The notes: a model not told the origin generated them from the sequence alone. DNA of 37,292 nt from Aeromonas allosaccharophila (GCF_000819685.1 NZ_CDBR01000076.1:1-37292); one strand, 5' to 3'; numbered from the stretch's first letter, positions 1-8,661 are shown. Numbers and translations: made by a program.

Positions 1-891
1 TTTGCCAAGCCCGGCACCCAGCATAGCGAGACCGCTTATCCGCAGGTGCGCATGCTCTGCCAAATGGCGCTCATCAGTCACTAGCTTGTTCAAGCGGTCA
101 TGGAGAGCTGCGCCGTCAACGAGATGGTGCTGGCCGAGCAGCTTATCGCGCGCACGCCAGACCACTCGCTGCCCCTGTTCGACAAGGGGGTCTATTCGCT
201 TGGCTTGCTCCATGCCTGGCAAACCACCGGCTGCGAGCGCCACTGGCTGCTGCCGCTCAAAAAGGACACGCAATACGAGGTGGTGCGCAAACTGGGGCGT
301 CAGGATGTGCGGGTGCGTCTGACGACCAGTCCACAAGCACGCAAGAAGTAGCCGCAACTGCCGGACACGGTGGAAGCCCGCTTGCTGACTCGCACTACCA
401 ACGGCAAGGAGCGCCAAGTGTTGACCTCGATGGTCGACCCGATGCGCTTCCCAGGGGCAGACATCGTCGAGCTCTACAACCATCGTTGGGAAATCGAACT
501 GGGTTATTGGGAAATGAAGCACAGCCTGCAACAACACCGATTGACCCAGCTCCGCAAGAAGGAGGCGGGGATACGGCAAGAGCTGTGGGGCGTGTTGCTG
601 GCGTACAACCTGCTGCGTAACCAGATGGTGAAGATGGCGGCGAGCCTGAAGGGATACACGACGAGTCAGCTGAGTTTTCACATGGCGTCGGTCTATCTTA
701 TCCATGAAACTGAGCTGCATGCCGTACCTGTCACCGGGGACTGTCCCGAAGCGGGTAGCTGAGCTGGAGAAACAGGCGGGACAATTTGTATTACCGGAAC
801 GAAGGGAGCGAAGTTCCCCCGCAGCGTGAAGCCAAGACCACAGAGGTATAGTGTGAAAAAAGCCAATAAAAACAATGCCAGTCAGTCTTAA
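1..891 (+). pseudogene. IS4-family transposase, degraded and 5'-truncated by the window edge
   Basis: Frame 1 encodes a DDE transposase. The second catalytic Asp region reads [10 protein letters not shown] (from about 178), and the IS4 signature Y-(2)-R-(3)-E-(6)-K is intact in YNHRWEIELGYWEMK (from about 475). The frame is interrupted by TAG at 82-84 and TAG at 349-351. Near 735-740 an extra G shifts the frame, and near 816-822 a missing C restores it, so the natural C-terminus can still be followed to a TAA at 889-891. It is therefore a pseudogene with at least four lesions. Separate short reading frames over 100-351 and 370-762 are pieces of this one gene. Confidence 0.85.
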
Positions 892-904
892 CTGACTGGC
901 ATTA
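874..904. repeat. Palindromic right terminus of the IS4-like element
   Basis: A perfect 13-bp inverted repeat, AATGCCAGTCAGT / ACTGACTGGCATT, is separated by CTTA (874-903). The transposase stop codon lies in the loop and right arm. The outer arm is the likely terminal inverted repeat bound by transposase. Transcribed, the hairpin could also terminate or block readthrough. Confidence 0.65.
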
Positions 905-947
905 GCCTCCACAGGGAGGGCGTATCAGAGCGGTTGACCCGCCAGCG

Positions 948-963
948 CAGTCAGCGCTGACTG
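948..963. repeat. 16-bp perfect palindrome downstream of the META lipoprotein gene
   Basis: CAGTCAGCGCTGACTG is fully self-complementary and lies between the IS end and the 3' end of the minus-strand lipoprotein gene. There is no clear T-tract on either side, so a terminator role is only possible. Confidence 0.35.
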
Positions 964-986
964 GGTTGTCAGACGAACGGCGTGCC

Positions 987-1385
987 TTATTTGGCGGCAG
1001 GCACGGCGTTGAAGGTGAGCAGGGCCGCCTTGTTGGCATCGCTCAGGGTCAGCTGGTTGCCGTTGATGGAGTAGGTTGCCACCTTCTCCAGCTTTTGCAG
1101 GAACTCGGTCTCTTTGTTCATGGCGTCGCCGATGCACATCATGCGAGTGGAGCCCATGGCGCCCAGCGTCAAGACACCGTCACCCTGCTTGGTGATACCG
1201 CCAAAATAGCGATTGCAGCCGCCCTTGCCCGCCACCTTGCCGTCAACCACTTGCAGGGTAAAGGTATCGCCGGTGGCGCCTTGCAGCTGCCAGCTGGATG
1301 CTTGCAGTTGAGCCATGCTGGAACCTGTTGCCATTGCGCAGCCTCCCAGTGCCAGCGCGGCCAGCAGAGTCAGTTTCTTGTTCAT
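987..1385 (-). CDS. META-domain lipoprotein (HslJ-like)
   Basis: This encodes 132 residues. The N-terminus has a short basic region, a hydrophobic stretch and a lipobox-like LGGC with Cys16, so it is probably a lipoprotein. The rest is a META domain (the fold of E. coli HslJ, linked to heat shock and novobiocin resistance): a W-x-L-x-G start near 31-36, the GGCNRYFGG core near 55-63, and a T-R-M-M-C segment near 80-84. The start is supported by AGAGGTG seven bases upstream of ATG. The biochemical role of META proteins is not settled. The gene is monocistronic and faces the IS remnant. Confidence 0.8.
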   Translation of the reverse strand: MNKKLTLLAALALGGCAMATGSSMAQLQASSWQLQGATGDTFTLQVVDGKVAGKGGCNRYFGGITKQGDGVLTLGAMGSTRMMCIGDAMNKETEFLQKLEKVATYSINGNQLTLSDANKAALLTFNAVPAAK

Positions 1386-1498
1386 GGATTCACCTCTTAA
1401 TGATTAGAGCCATCAATACGGCAGCCTGTTTATCATGGCTGGCGCCCATGCCAAAGGAATTTATTGTGATCTCGCTTCACTTTACTACCAGCTGGCAT

Positions 1499-1520
1499 GT
1501 GCCATGCTTGTGCCATGCTT
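1499..1520. repeat. Tandem 11-bp repeat upstream of the small barrel gene
   Basis: GTGCCATGCTT occurs twice head to tail (1499-1509 and 1510-1520), about 35 bases before the next gene. It falls in the likely promoter or 5' leader region. No known regulator site is recognised. Confidence 0.5.
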
Positions 1521-1553
1521 AAGCTCAGTTCCGGACCCAGGGAGGGGAAAAGA

Positions 1554-2033
1554 ATGACCAAGGCGTTTCTCATCACACTGCTTGCATCCTGCGCCAACAT
1601 GGCCGTACAGGCCGCCGACTGGGCAGTTGTTCAGCCGCAATCCAACCCGTCTCTCTATGTCAAAAGTTACTCGGGTGTGCTGCTCAATGGCCATAGCCAT
1701 CACAGCGACAGTTTTGATCTCTGGCTGGTCAATAGCGGCTATCAATATCCGGTGGTGGATGATGTGACCCTCTTTATGGAAGCGGGACCGGCGGTGGCGG
1801 ATCAGAATCGTACATCCGGTTTCAATATGAGTTCGGGGGTACGCTACCAGCTCTCTCCGGCATTCCATATCGGCAGCCAGATCAAGCATCTCGATCTCAA
1901 CAAGGCCAGCACCCTGCTGGAGCTCAACTCCAGCCTGCTGCTGACCCCCAGACTCTCCCTTACCGCCAACTACGGCGTCAGCGCCATCACCGCCGATCAG
2001 GCGCTGAGTCTGGGCGTCGGCTTCAACTTCTGA
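1554..2033 (+). CDS. Putative small outer-membrane beta-barrel protein
   Basis: This is a 159-residue protein with a Sec signal peptide (MTKAFLITLL... ending AVQA near residue 18-19). The mature part shows alternating hydrophobic and polar short strands, such as SLLLTPRLSLTANYG, and ends in Phe (GVGFNF), as OMPs recognised by BamA do. Length suits an eight-stranded barrel, but no specific family is recognised. The start at 1554 is chosen because GGAGG sits eight bases upstream and it opens directly on the signal peptide; an upstream in-frame ATG at 1497 would add a hydrophilic extension. It converges on the RraA-like gene with only three bases between stop codons. Confidence 0.7.
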   Translation: MTKAFLITLLASCANMAVQAADWAVVQPQSNPSLYVKSYSGVLLNGHSHHSDSFDLWLVNSGYQYPVVDDVTLFMEAGPAVADQNRTSGFNMSSGVRYQLSPAFHIGSQIKHLDLNKASTLLELNSSLLLTPRLSLTANYGVSAITADQALSLGVGFNF

Positions 2034-2036
2034 TGA

Positions 2037-2516
2037 TCACAGCAGCGGCGTGGCGCTCACCACCACGCCGTTGCGATCCGCATAGACGTAATCCCCTTCG
2101 TGGATGGTCACGCCGGCAAAGCTGACCACCGCCCCCAGCTCACCCAATCCCCGCTTCTCGGTCTTGACCGGACAGGCCGCCAGCGCCTTGACCCCGAGCG
2201 CCAGTGTCGCCAGGGTGCCCACATCCCGCGCCGCGCCGTGGATCAGGATCCCCTCCCACCCCTGCTCCACCGCCTTGACCGCCAGCTGATCACCCAGCAG
2301 CGCGCGGCGCAGCGAACCTCCACCGTCGATCACCATCACTTTGCCGTGGCCGGGACGGGTCACCAAATCCCGCACCAGACTGTTGTCTTCGTAACAGGAG
2401 AGCGTCACGGCGCGACCATAAAAGAGGGGCTTGCCGCCAAAATCCTGAAACACCGGGTCGGCCACTTGCAGCAAGTCGCCATGTTGATCGCAGAGGTCGG
2501 GCAGGAGATCCAGCAT
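2037..2516 (-). CDS. RraA-family protein (RNase E regulator fold / HMG aldolase-like)
   Basis: This encodes 159 residues with the RraA fold signature: GDQLAVKAVEQGWEGILIHG followed by A-A-R97-D98-x-x-x-L. This G-D...G...R-D arrangement is shared by RraA, which binds RNase E and inhibits its activity, and by 4-hydroxy-4-methyl-2-oxoglutarate aldolases, which use the Arg-Asp pair to bind metal and pyruvate. Sequence alone does not separate the two here, and it may be a second RraA-like paralogue rather than the canonical rraA. AAAGGA nine bases before the ATG supports the start. Confidence 0.75.
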   Translation of the reverse strand: MLDLLPDLCDQHGDLLQVADPVFQDFGGKPLFYGRAVTLSCYEDNSLVRDLVTRPGHGKVMVIDGGGSLRRALLGDQLAVKAVEQGWEGILIHGAARDVGTLATLALGVKALAACPVKTEKRGLGELGAVVSFAGVTIHEGDYVYADRNGVVVSATPLL

Positions 2517-2558
2517 GATTTGATTCCTTTCAGATACATGAAGGTGTTCATTCTTTCA

Positions 2559-2975
2559 TCAGGCGAGGCTTCTGGCAATCCAGAAGGATTCAATATTGCC
2601 CAGACAAACTGCTGATTTATCAGTCAATACCGACACCAGCCAGAGCTGGCCATCCGCCACCCAGTAGAGGGCATTCTGGCCAAAACGAGCGGCCAGCTGA
2701 CAGGCTTGCGGCAGGGAGAGCGCCACCGCCAGCGATGACTCCTGCCAGCGCTCGTTGGGGTCAGATCCCCAAAACGGCCCCACCACGGGCACCTGCAAAT
2801 CCCCAGTCAGATGGCGCCACAATGCCCGCTCCCGCCGCCGATTGCGCCGTTCGCCGACCCACTGGCTGGCCGGGTTCCAGGCGGTAATGATGGCAAAGGC
2901 AGACCAATCAGGTGGCTCAAATGGCGCGATAAAGCAGATTTTCTTGTAGTTTTCCCACAAAATCATGTCAATCAC
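2559..2975 (-). CDS. DUF3293-family protein
   Basis: The product has about 138 residues and resembles the DUF3293 family of small proteobacterial proteins. It carries the characteristic IITAWNPAS segment near residue 29-37, a downstream R-N-R-R-R-E-R stretch and a late aromatic-rich region. Function is unknown. The start is uncertain: a GTG at 2975 has a weak GGA upstream, while an ATG at 2966 lacks any ribosome-binding site. It is divergent from arcA, so the 2976-3362 region carries both promoters. Confidence 0.65.
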   Translation of the reverse strand: MIDMILWENYKKICFIAPFEPPDWSAFAIITAWNPASQWVGERRNRRRERALWRHLTGDLQVPVVGPFWGSDPNERWQESSLAVALSLPQACQLAARFGQNALYWVADGQLWLVSVLTDKSAVCLGNIESFWIARSLA

Positions 2976-3362
2976 ATGTTACATTCCATTACATTTTATA
3001 GGGGCGAAAACCCGGTTAAGGCCAAGTATGATGCAGCTGTGCCAGGGTTTGACCTATATCAAAACAGAGTTAAAAAGTTGCTATCTGACGGCAAAGAGTG
3101 TTGTTATGCTCCTGTTAACTGATAAAATGCGGCAACTTTCGTAATGGACGACCTTTCCAGGCTCTGCTCGACCAGACTTGTCGGGAACCTATAAGTGGCA
3201 CAGGGATACTTGCCGGTACTGATGCCTAATTCGCGATATTCCGACCTGACTCTCATACCCAGGATGACGTAATAAATTTTCAGGATCAGTCAGGAAATCG
3301 GTTTGTAACGCCAAAGAGTGTTAAATTTAAGATAATTAACTGATAAGAATCTGGGAATACTC
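2976..3362. promoter_or_regulatory. Divergent regulatory region DUF3293 / arcA
   Basis: This 387-base non-coding region holds the FNR-type site at 3049-3062 and a long 5' leader for arcA. The long leader is consistent with several arcA promoters, as known in E. coli. No open reading frame with a credible start is seen. Confidence 0.55.
3049..3062. promoter_or_regulatory. FNR-type binding site upstream of arcA
   Basis: TTGACCTATATCAA matches the FNR consensus TTGAT-N4-ATCAA at nine of ten defined positions. It lies about 300 bases before the arcA start. FNR activation of arcA under anaerobiosis is known in E. coli; its action here is inferred. Confidence 0.6.
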
Positions 3363-4082
3363 ATGCAAACACCACACATTCTGATCGTCGAAGACGAGCT
3401 GGTCACACGCAATACCCTGAAAAGCATTTTTGAAGCGGAAGGCTACATCGTGCTCGAAGCCAACAACGGCGACGAAATGCATCAAGCCCTCACTTCCCAC
3501 ACCATCAATCTGGTGATCATGGACATCAACCTGCCGGGCAAAAACGGCCTGCTGCTGGCCCGTGAACTGCGTGAGAACGACAACATCGCCCTGATGTTCC
3601 TGACCGGTCGTGACAACGAAGTGGACAAGATCCTGGGTCTGGAGATCGGCGCCGATGATTACATCACCAAGCCGTTCAACCCGCGCGAACTGACCATCCG
3701 TGCCCGCAACCTGCTGAGCCGCACCATGAACGTGGCTGCCGGTGGCGAAGAGAAGAAGCTGGTTGAGCGCTACCTGTTCAACGGCTGGGCGCTGGATATC
3801 AACAGCCGCGCACTGGTCAGCCCGACTGGCGACATGTTCAAGCTGCCGCGCTCCGAGTTCCGCGCCATGCTGCACTTCTGCGAAAACCCGGGCCAGATCC
3901 AGACCCGCGCCGAGCTGCTGAAGAAGATGACCGGCCGTGAGCTCAAACCCCACGACCGTACCGTCGATGTGACCATCCGTCGTATTCGCAAGCACTTCGA
4001 AAGTGTCAACGATACCCCGGAGATCATCGCCACCATCCACGGCGAAGGCTACCGTTTCTGTGGCGAGCTGGAGCAGGAATAA
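3363..4082 (+). CDS. arcA: Aerobic respiration control response regulator ArcA
   Basis: This 239-residue OmpR-type regulator has a receiver domain (about 1-120) with acidic pocket E10-D11, phospho-acceptor Asp54 in VIMDINLPG, the conserved Thr in FLTGRD and Lys in YITKPF. A winged-helix DNA-binding domain (about 135-235) ends with TIHGEGYRF. It closely resembles E. coli ArcA in length and sequence. With the sensor ArcB, not in this window, it represses aerobic respiratory genes and activates cytochrome bd under low oxygen. It is followed by a strong terminator, so it is monocistronic. The nearby cydDC operon is needed to assemble that same cytochrome bd. Confidence 0.97.
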   Translation: MQTPHILIVEDELVTRNTLKSIFEAEGYIVLEANNGDEMHQALTSHTINLVIMDINLPGKNGLLLARELRENDNIALMFLTGRDNEVDKILGLEIGADDYITKPFNPRELTIRARNLLSRTMNVAAGGEEKKLVERYLFNGWALDINSRALVSPTGDMFKLPRSEFRAMLHFCENPGQIQTRAELLKKMTGRELKPHDRTVDVTIRRIRKHFESVNDTPEIIATIHGEGYRFCGELEQE

Positions 4083-4105
4083 GCTCTCGCTACGCTGCTG
4101 ATCTG

Positions 4106-4130
4106 AAAAGGCGCCTCGGGCGCCTTTTCT
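4106..4130 (+). terminator. Rho-independent terminator of arcA
   Basis: An 11-bp stem GAAAAGGCGCC / GGCGCCTTTTC with a TCG loop lies 24 bases after the arcA stop. The right arm ends in TTTTC, giving the U-tract. Confidence 0.85.
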
Positions 4131-4210
4131 GTCTCTGCGGTTTACCTTAATGCAGAGATAATGCAAAACACGGTGATCGTTGCGTCACACGCTGAGCAAG
4201 ATGAAAAACA

Positions 4211-4242
4211 AAAAGCCCACTCGCAGGAGTGGGCTTTTTTTT
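4211..4242 (-). terminator. Terminator of the tRNA-Gly operon, probably bidirectional
   Basis: The stem AGCCCACTC / GAGTGGGCT with loop GCAG is flanked by A-rich sequence on the left and a run of nine T on the right. It can therefore act on both strands. On the minus strand it closes the two tRNA genes. Confidence 0.85.
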
Positions 4243-4248
4243 TGAAGC

Positions 4249-4323
<75 letters not shown>

Positions 4324-4338
4324 CTGGCATCTGAAATT

Positions 4339-4412
4339 TGGAGCGGGTGATGGGAATCGAACCCACGTATGCAGCTTGGGAAGCTACCGTTCTACCATTG
4401 AACTACACCCGC
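4339..4412 (-). tRNA. tRNA-Gly, anticodon CCC
   Basis: The minus strand gives acceptor GCGGGTG / CACCCGC, an anticodon arm GTAGC-TTCCCAA-GCTGC with anticodon CCC (one G-U pair in the stem), a T-loop GGTTCGATTCC and an encoded CCA. It resembles E. coli glyU. It is the promoter-proximal gene of the two-tRNA operon. Confidence 0.95.
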
Positions 4413-4613
4413 GTCAGGCCTCCTACTATATGCATTTTGCCGCCGAGCGCAATGGCGCCTTTGCCACTTTTTTCAATAAATCAATCTGTTCGGACAAGGA
4501 TTGAGCAGACGGTTGCTTTTTCAATCAAACATTTTCAACACAGATAATTTACAAGGTTGCCAAGGCCAAACGGCAAGGATAGTCTTGCGCCACTCGACGC
4601 GAGGATGGTGGTA

Positions 4614-6383
4614 ATGGATAAAAAAACGCAAAAACGTCTCTATGGCTGGTTGCGCAAGCAATCGAGTCACGGTCGCCGCTGGATCACGATATCCATCGCT
4701 TTTGGCCTTGGCCAGGGCATGCTGATGGTGGCGCAAGCCTGGCTGCTGGCGACCCTGCTGCACGGCTTTATCATCGAAGGCTCAACGCCTGAGCAATCCA
4801 TCACGCTCTTTATTACCCTGCTGCTGGTGACGCTTGGCAAAGCGGCGCTGGCCTACGGCCGCGAAGTGGCCAGTTTCAAGGCGGGCAGCGCGGTGCGCCA
4901 GACCATCCGCCAGCTGGTGCTCACTCGCTTGAGCCGTCTCGGCCCCGCTTATATCCAGCGCCGCCCGGCCGGTAGCTGGGCCAGCCTGTTGCTGGAACAG
5001 ATTGAAAACATGCAGGATTTCTTCTCCCGCTATCTGCCGCAGATGGCCATCGCCGTCTTTATTCCGGTGGTCATTCTGGTGGCCGTGTTCCCGGTCAACT
5101 GGGCTGCGGGTCTGATCCTGCTCGGCACTGCCCCCCTCATTCCCATCTTTATGATCCTGGTGGGTGTGGGCGCCGCCGATGCCAACCGCCGCAATTTTCA
5201 GGCGCTGGCCCGTCTATCCGGCCACTTCCTCGATCGCCTGAAGGGGCTGCGCACGCTGCAACTCTTTATGCGAACCCAGGCGGAAGGTTACGCCATTCGC
5301 GATGCCTCGGAAGATTTTCGTGAGCGCACCATGGAGGTGCTGCGCCTGGCGTTTTTGAGCACCGCCGTGCTGGAGTTCTTCGCCGCCATTTCAGTGGCAC
5401 TGGTCGCCGTCTACTTCGGCTTCTCTTATATCGACCATCTGAACTTTGGTAGCTATGGGGTCAAGGTCACCCTCTTTACCGGCCTGTTCGTACTGTTTCT
5501 CGCCCCCGAGTTCTACGCCCCGCTGCGGGAACTGGGTGCCCACTACCACGCCAAGGCGCAGGCCATTGGCGCTGCCGAGCAGTTGCTGGAGTTCCTCGAA
5601 GCCGAGGTGAGCGAACCGGCCGCAGGCACGGCGCCGTTCCATGCCGACAGCCCGGTCAAGGTAGAAGCCAAAGGGCTTGAAGTGCTGAGCGCCGAGGGCA
5701 AGGTGCTGGTCGGCCCCATCGACTTCACTCTGGAAGCCGGTTCGCGCACTGCCCTCATCGGCGTCAGCGGTGCAGGCAAGAGCTCGCTGGTCAACTCCCT
5801 GCTCGGCTTTGCCCCCTATCGCGGTGAGCTCAAGGTAAACGGACAGAAGCTCGCCACCCTCGACATGAGCCAGTGGCGCCTGCAGCTGGGCTGGCTCTCG
5901 CAGAACCCGCAGCTGTTCCACGCCTCCTTGCGCGACAACCTGCTGCTGGCCAAACCGACGGCCAGCGACGCCGAGCTGGAAGATGCCCTGAAACGGGCGC
6001 AGGCGTGGGAGTTTGCCATGGAGAAGGGGCTCGACTATCCGGTCGGCGATCAGGCAGGCGGCCTCTCGGTCGGTCAGGCCCAGCGCCTCGCACTGGCGCG
6101 AACCCTGCTCAAATCAACCCAGCTGATGGTGCTCGATGAACCGACCGCCAGTCTGGATCGCCACTCCGAACGCGCCATCATGACCACCCTTGAGCAGGCA
6201 ATGGCTGGCCAGACCCTGCTGATGATCACCCACCGCCTCGACCAGCTCACCAAGATGGACAAGATCCTGGTGCTGGCGCGCGGCCAGCTGGTGGAGCAAG
6301 GCAGCTTCCAGCAACTTAGTTCTGGGCAGGGGCCTTTTGCCCGCCTGCTCTCCCAACGTTCCGGAGGTTCTCTCGATGAGTGA
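4614..6383 (+). CDS. cydD: ABC transporter subunit CydD (cysteine/glutathione export, cytochrome bd assembly)
   Basis: This encodes 589 residues, close to the 588 of E. coli CydD. The N-terminal half is a six-helix type IV exporter domain. The C-terminal nucleotide-binding domain has Walker A GVSGAGKSS (near 383), signature LSVGQ (near 484) and Walker B LMVLDEPTASLD (near 503). CydDC exports cysteine and glutathione to the periplasm, or handles haem, and is needed for functional cytochrome bd. The start at 4614 is preferred over upstream TTG and ATG codons because GAGG sits nine bases before it and the length then matches the family. Its end overlaps cydC by eight bases. Confidence 0.95.
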   Translation: MDKKTQKRLYGWLRKQSSHGRRWITISIAFGLGQGMLMVAQAWLLATLLHGFIIEGSTPEQSITLFITLLLVTLGKAALAYGREVASFKAGSAVRQTIRQLVLTRLSRLGPAYIQRRPAGSWASLLLEQIENMQDFFSRYLPQMAIAVFIPVVILVAVFPVNWAAGLILLGTAPLIPIFMILVGVGAADANRRNFQALARLSGHFLDRLKGLRTLQLFMRTQAEGYAIRDASEDFRERTMEVLRLAFLSTAVLEFFAAISVALVAVYFGFSYIDHLNFGSYGVKVTLFTGLFVLFLAPEFYAPLRELGAHYHAKAQAIGAAEQLLEFLEAEVSEPAAGTAPFHADSPVKVEAKGLEVLSAEGKVLVGPIDFTLEAGSRTALIGVSGAGKSSLVNSLLGFAPYRGELKVNGQKLATLDMSQWRLQLGWLSQNPQLFHASLRDNLLLAKPTASDAELEDALKRAQAWEFAMEKGLDYPVGDQAGGLSVGQAQRLALARTLLKSTQLMVLDEPTASLDRHSERAIMTTLEQAMAGQTLLMITHRLDQLTKMDKILVLARGQLVEQGSFQQLSSGQGPFARLLSQRSGGSLDE

Positions 6384-8106
6384 TCTGTTGCCGTTTCTGC
6401 GCCTCTATCGCCAACACTGGCTCAGCCTCACCATTGGCTTGCTGCTGGCGCTGGTGACCCTGGCCGCGGGCATGGGGCTGCTCTCCCTCTCCGGCTGGTT
6501 CCTCTCCGCCGCCGCCGTGGCGGGGATGACCGTTGCGACGACCCATGCCTTTAACTACATGACCCCCGCGGGTGGCGTGCGCTTCTTCTCCATCATCCGC
6601 ACCGCCGGTCGCTGGGGTGAGCGGGTAGTAAGCCACGATGCCACTTTCCGGGTACTGACCCGGTTGCGGGTCTGGTTCTGGCAAAAACTCTCGCCGCTCT
6701 CAACCGGTACCCTGGCCGGTTTCCGTCAGGCGGATCTGCTCAACCGGCTGGTGGCCGACATCGATGCGATGGACCACGTCTATCTGCGGCTGATCACCCC
6801 CATCGGCGCGGCCCTGCTCAGCACCGCCGGACTGGTCTTCTTCCTGTCGTTTTTCGACAGCCACCTCGCCCTCACCCTAGGTGCCATTCTGCTGTGTGGC
6901 ATGATCGCCCTGCCGCTGGTGTTCTACTTCCTTGGCCGTCGCCCCGGTCAGGCGCTGATTGCCGAAAAATCGACCCTGCGCACCCGGATGGTGGACTATC
7001 TGGATGGTCAGGCCGAACTGCAGATGTTTGCCGCCGCCCCCAAGGCACTGGTGGAGCTGCAACAGGCCGAACAGGCGCTGCTCACCGCGCAGGCCCGCAT
7101 GGCCAAGGTGAGCGGGCTGGCCAACTTTTCGGTGCAACTGCTGAGCGGCTGGACCCTGACCCTGATGCTCTGGCTGGCCGGTCATGGGGTGGCGGGTGCT
7201 GCGCCCGACCCCATCACCGCGCTGATGGTCTTTGCCACCCTTGCAAGCTTCGAGGCACTGATGCCACTGGCGGGGGCTTTCCAGCACCTCTCCACCAGCC
7301 TCACCTCGGCCCGTCGTTTGAACGAGATCCTGCAAGAGGCAAAAGCCCCCGTGTGGGGCGACGAGCAGACCCACGCCACTGCTGGCGCGCTGCAGATCAA
7401 TGACCTCTATTTTGGCTACCCCGGCAACCCCCAGCCGGTGCTGCGTGGCTGCACCCTGCAACTGCACGCCGGTGAGAAGCTGGCGCTACTGGGCCAGACC
7501 GGCTGCGGCAAATCGACCCTGATGGGGCTGCTGACCCGGGAGTGGAGCCCGCAGGCTGGCAAGATCCTGCTGGGTGGCAAGCCGCTCACCGACTATAGCG
7601 AGGGGGCGCTGCGCGCCTCCATCTCGGTAGTAAGCCAGCGGGTGCATCTGTTTGCCGCGACTCTGCGCGATAACCTCAAGCTGGCCGCCCCGACCGCCAC
7701 TGACGCGCAGCTGATTGCGGTGCTGACCCAGGTCGGGCTGGCCAATCTGCTGGAAGACGAAGCGGGCCTCAACGCCTGGCTCGGTGACGGCGGCCGCCCC
7801 CTCTCCGGTGGTGAGCGTCGTCGTATCGGCATCGCCCGCGCCCTGCTGCACGATGCGCCGCTCTGGTTGCTGGACGAGCCGACCGAAGGGCTCGACAGTC
7901 AGACCGAGCGGGAGATCATGGATCTGCTGTTCCGGCTCGGGACAGATCGCACCCTGCTACTCATCTCCCACCGCTTGCTGGGGATGGAACAGATGGACCG
8001 GATTGCCCTGATGGAAGAGGGACAGATCCGCCTCTGCGCCCCTCATGACGAGCTGCTGGCGGATGATTACTACCGCAGCCTTTACCAACGGCTTGCTCCG
8101 GTTTGA
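6376..8106 (+). CDS. cydC: ABC transporter subunit CydC
   Basis: This 576-residue partner of CydD (E. coli CydC has 573) has a membrane domain in the first 330 residues. The ATPase domain has Walker A GQTGCGKST (near 372), signature LSGGE (near 475) and Walker B LWLLDEPTEGLD (near 497). The start ATG at 6376 lies inside the end of cydD in the overlap ATGAGTGA, with CGGAGG eight bases upstream, indicating translational coupling and heterodimer formation. A 22-bp palindrome follows the stop. Confidence 0.95.
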   Translation: MSDLLPFLRLYRQHWLSLTIGLLLALVTLAAGMGLLSLSGWFLSAAAVAGMTVATTHAFNYMTPAGGVRFFSIIRTAGRWGERVVSHDATFRVLTRLRVWFWQKLSPLSTGTLAGFRQADLLNRLVADIDAMDHVYLRLITPIGAALLSTAGLVFFLSFFDSHLALTLGAILLCGMIALPLVFYFLGRRPGQALIAEKSTLRTRMVDYLDGQAELQMFAAAPKALVELQQAEQALLTAQARMAKVSGLANFSVQLLSGWTLTLMLWLAGHGVAGAAPDPITALMVFATLASFEALMPLAGAFQHLSTSLTSARRLNEILQEAKAPVWGDEQTHATAGALQINDLYFGYPGNPQPVLRGCTLQLHAGEKLALLGQTGCGKSTLMGLLTREWSPQAGKILLGGKPLTDYSEGALRASISVVSQRVHLFAATLRDNLKLAAPTATDAQLIAVLTQVGLANLLEDEAGLNAWLGDGGRPLSGGERRRIGIARALLHDAPLWLLDEPTEGLDSQTEREIMDLLFRLGTDRTLLLISHRLLGMEQMDRIALMEEGQIRLCAPHDELLADDYYRSLYQRLAPV

Positions 8107-8107
8107 T

Positions 8108-8129
8108 ATCAGCCTGATATCAGGCTGAT
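8108..8129. repeat. 22-bp perfect palindrome after cydC
   Basis: ATCAGCCTGA followed by its exact reverse complement across 8108-8129 starts one base after the cydC stop. It would form a hairpin at the mRNA 3' end but lacks a U-tract, so it may be a stabilising or weak terminator element. Confidence 0.5.
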
Positions 8130-8190
8130 GGGGGTCACACCCTGACACCCGGGCGCAAAACGGGGCTGGTCGCCGCAGGTGGCTGGCCCC

Positions 8191-8196
8191 TATAAT
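8191..8196 (+). promoter_or_regulatory. Putative -10 box for rcsF
   Basis: A perfect TATAAT lies 85 bases before the rcsF start. A -35 element at the right distance (around TGGTCG, 8167-8172) is poor, so this is a suggestion only. Confidence 0.4.
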
Positions 8197-8280
8197 GTCC
8201 CCCTCATTATTCAACAAGATGCCGACATGGAGCGCCTGCGCATTTCTACTGTCCTCATCACCGACACAAGATACGAGACG

Positions 8281-8652
8281 ATGAAACGCCTGATCCTGAT
8301 GATGCCCCTGATTGCCTCCGGCTGTGCCAACTACGCCTTCAACAGCAATCTGGATAAAGAGAACTTCGACGAATATTTCAAACCCGGTAGCGTGCGCATC
8401 TACGAACAGGATGAGCTGGCTGACCTCAACTACCTCTACCTCGGCACCATCGAGGGTGAATCCTGCCAGGCTGATGCCAACCAGCCGGTGCCCAACGCCG
8501 GTGACGCACGCACCCTGGCGCGCCGCCGCGCCGCCGACATGGGTGGCAATGGCGTCACCATCGACAAGTGTGCCGAATTCAGCGACACCCCGGGCTGCCT
8601 GAAACAGGTGATCTGCTACGGGCAGGCGCTGAAAGTGGCCGAAGAGAAGTAA
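8281..8652 (+). CDS. rcsF: Outer-membrane stress-sensing lipoprotein RcsF
   Basis: This encodes 123 residues with a signal peptide and lipobox ASGC at Cys15. The C-terminal domain has Cys62, Cys97, Cys106 and Cys112. Their spacing (35, 9, 6) is identical to that of the two disulfides recalled for E. coli RcsF (Cys74, 109, 118, 124), and SCQA and TPGC motifs match. In enterics RcsF monitors the envelope and activates the Rcs phosphorelay through IgaA. No Rcs phosphorelay gene is in this window. The start at 8281 is chosen because it opens directly on the signal peptide. The trmO gene, its neighbour in E. coli, lies nearby. Confidence 0.88.
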   Translation: MKRLILMMPLIASGCANYAFNSNLDKENFDEYFKPGSVRIYEQDELADLNYLYLGTIEGESCQADANQPVPNAGDARTLARRRAADMGGNGVTIDKCAEFSDTPGCLKQVICYGQALKVAEEK

Positions 8653-8661
8653 GCCGCAGCC

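Larger units (their letters stand above)
1..904 (+). mobile_element. IS4-family insertion sequence remnant, right part
   Basis: The left end lies outside the window. What remains is the C-terminal two thirds of an IS4-type transposase followed by a right end that reads, on the minus strand, TAATGCCAGTCAGTTAAGAC, which resembles the terminal inverted repeat I recall for IS4. The element stops at about 904, just before a minus-strand lipoprotein gene. A target-site duplication cannot be tested because the left end is missing. The coding region is broken by two in-frame TAG codons and two indels, so the element cannot move by itself. Confidence 0.8.

Noticed and set aside
82..351. TAG codons in the IS4 transposase as programmed readthrough
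   Set aside because: The gene also has two indels, so simple decay explains the stops better.
3336..4166. 276-codon minus-strand frame opposite arcA
   Set aside because: Antisense shadow of a highly conserved gene in GC-rich DNA; no ribosome-binding site and low-complexity composition.
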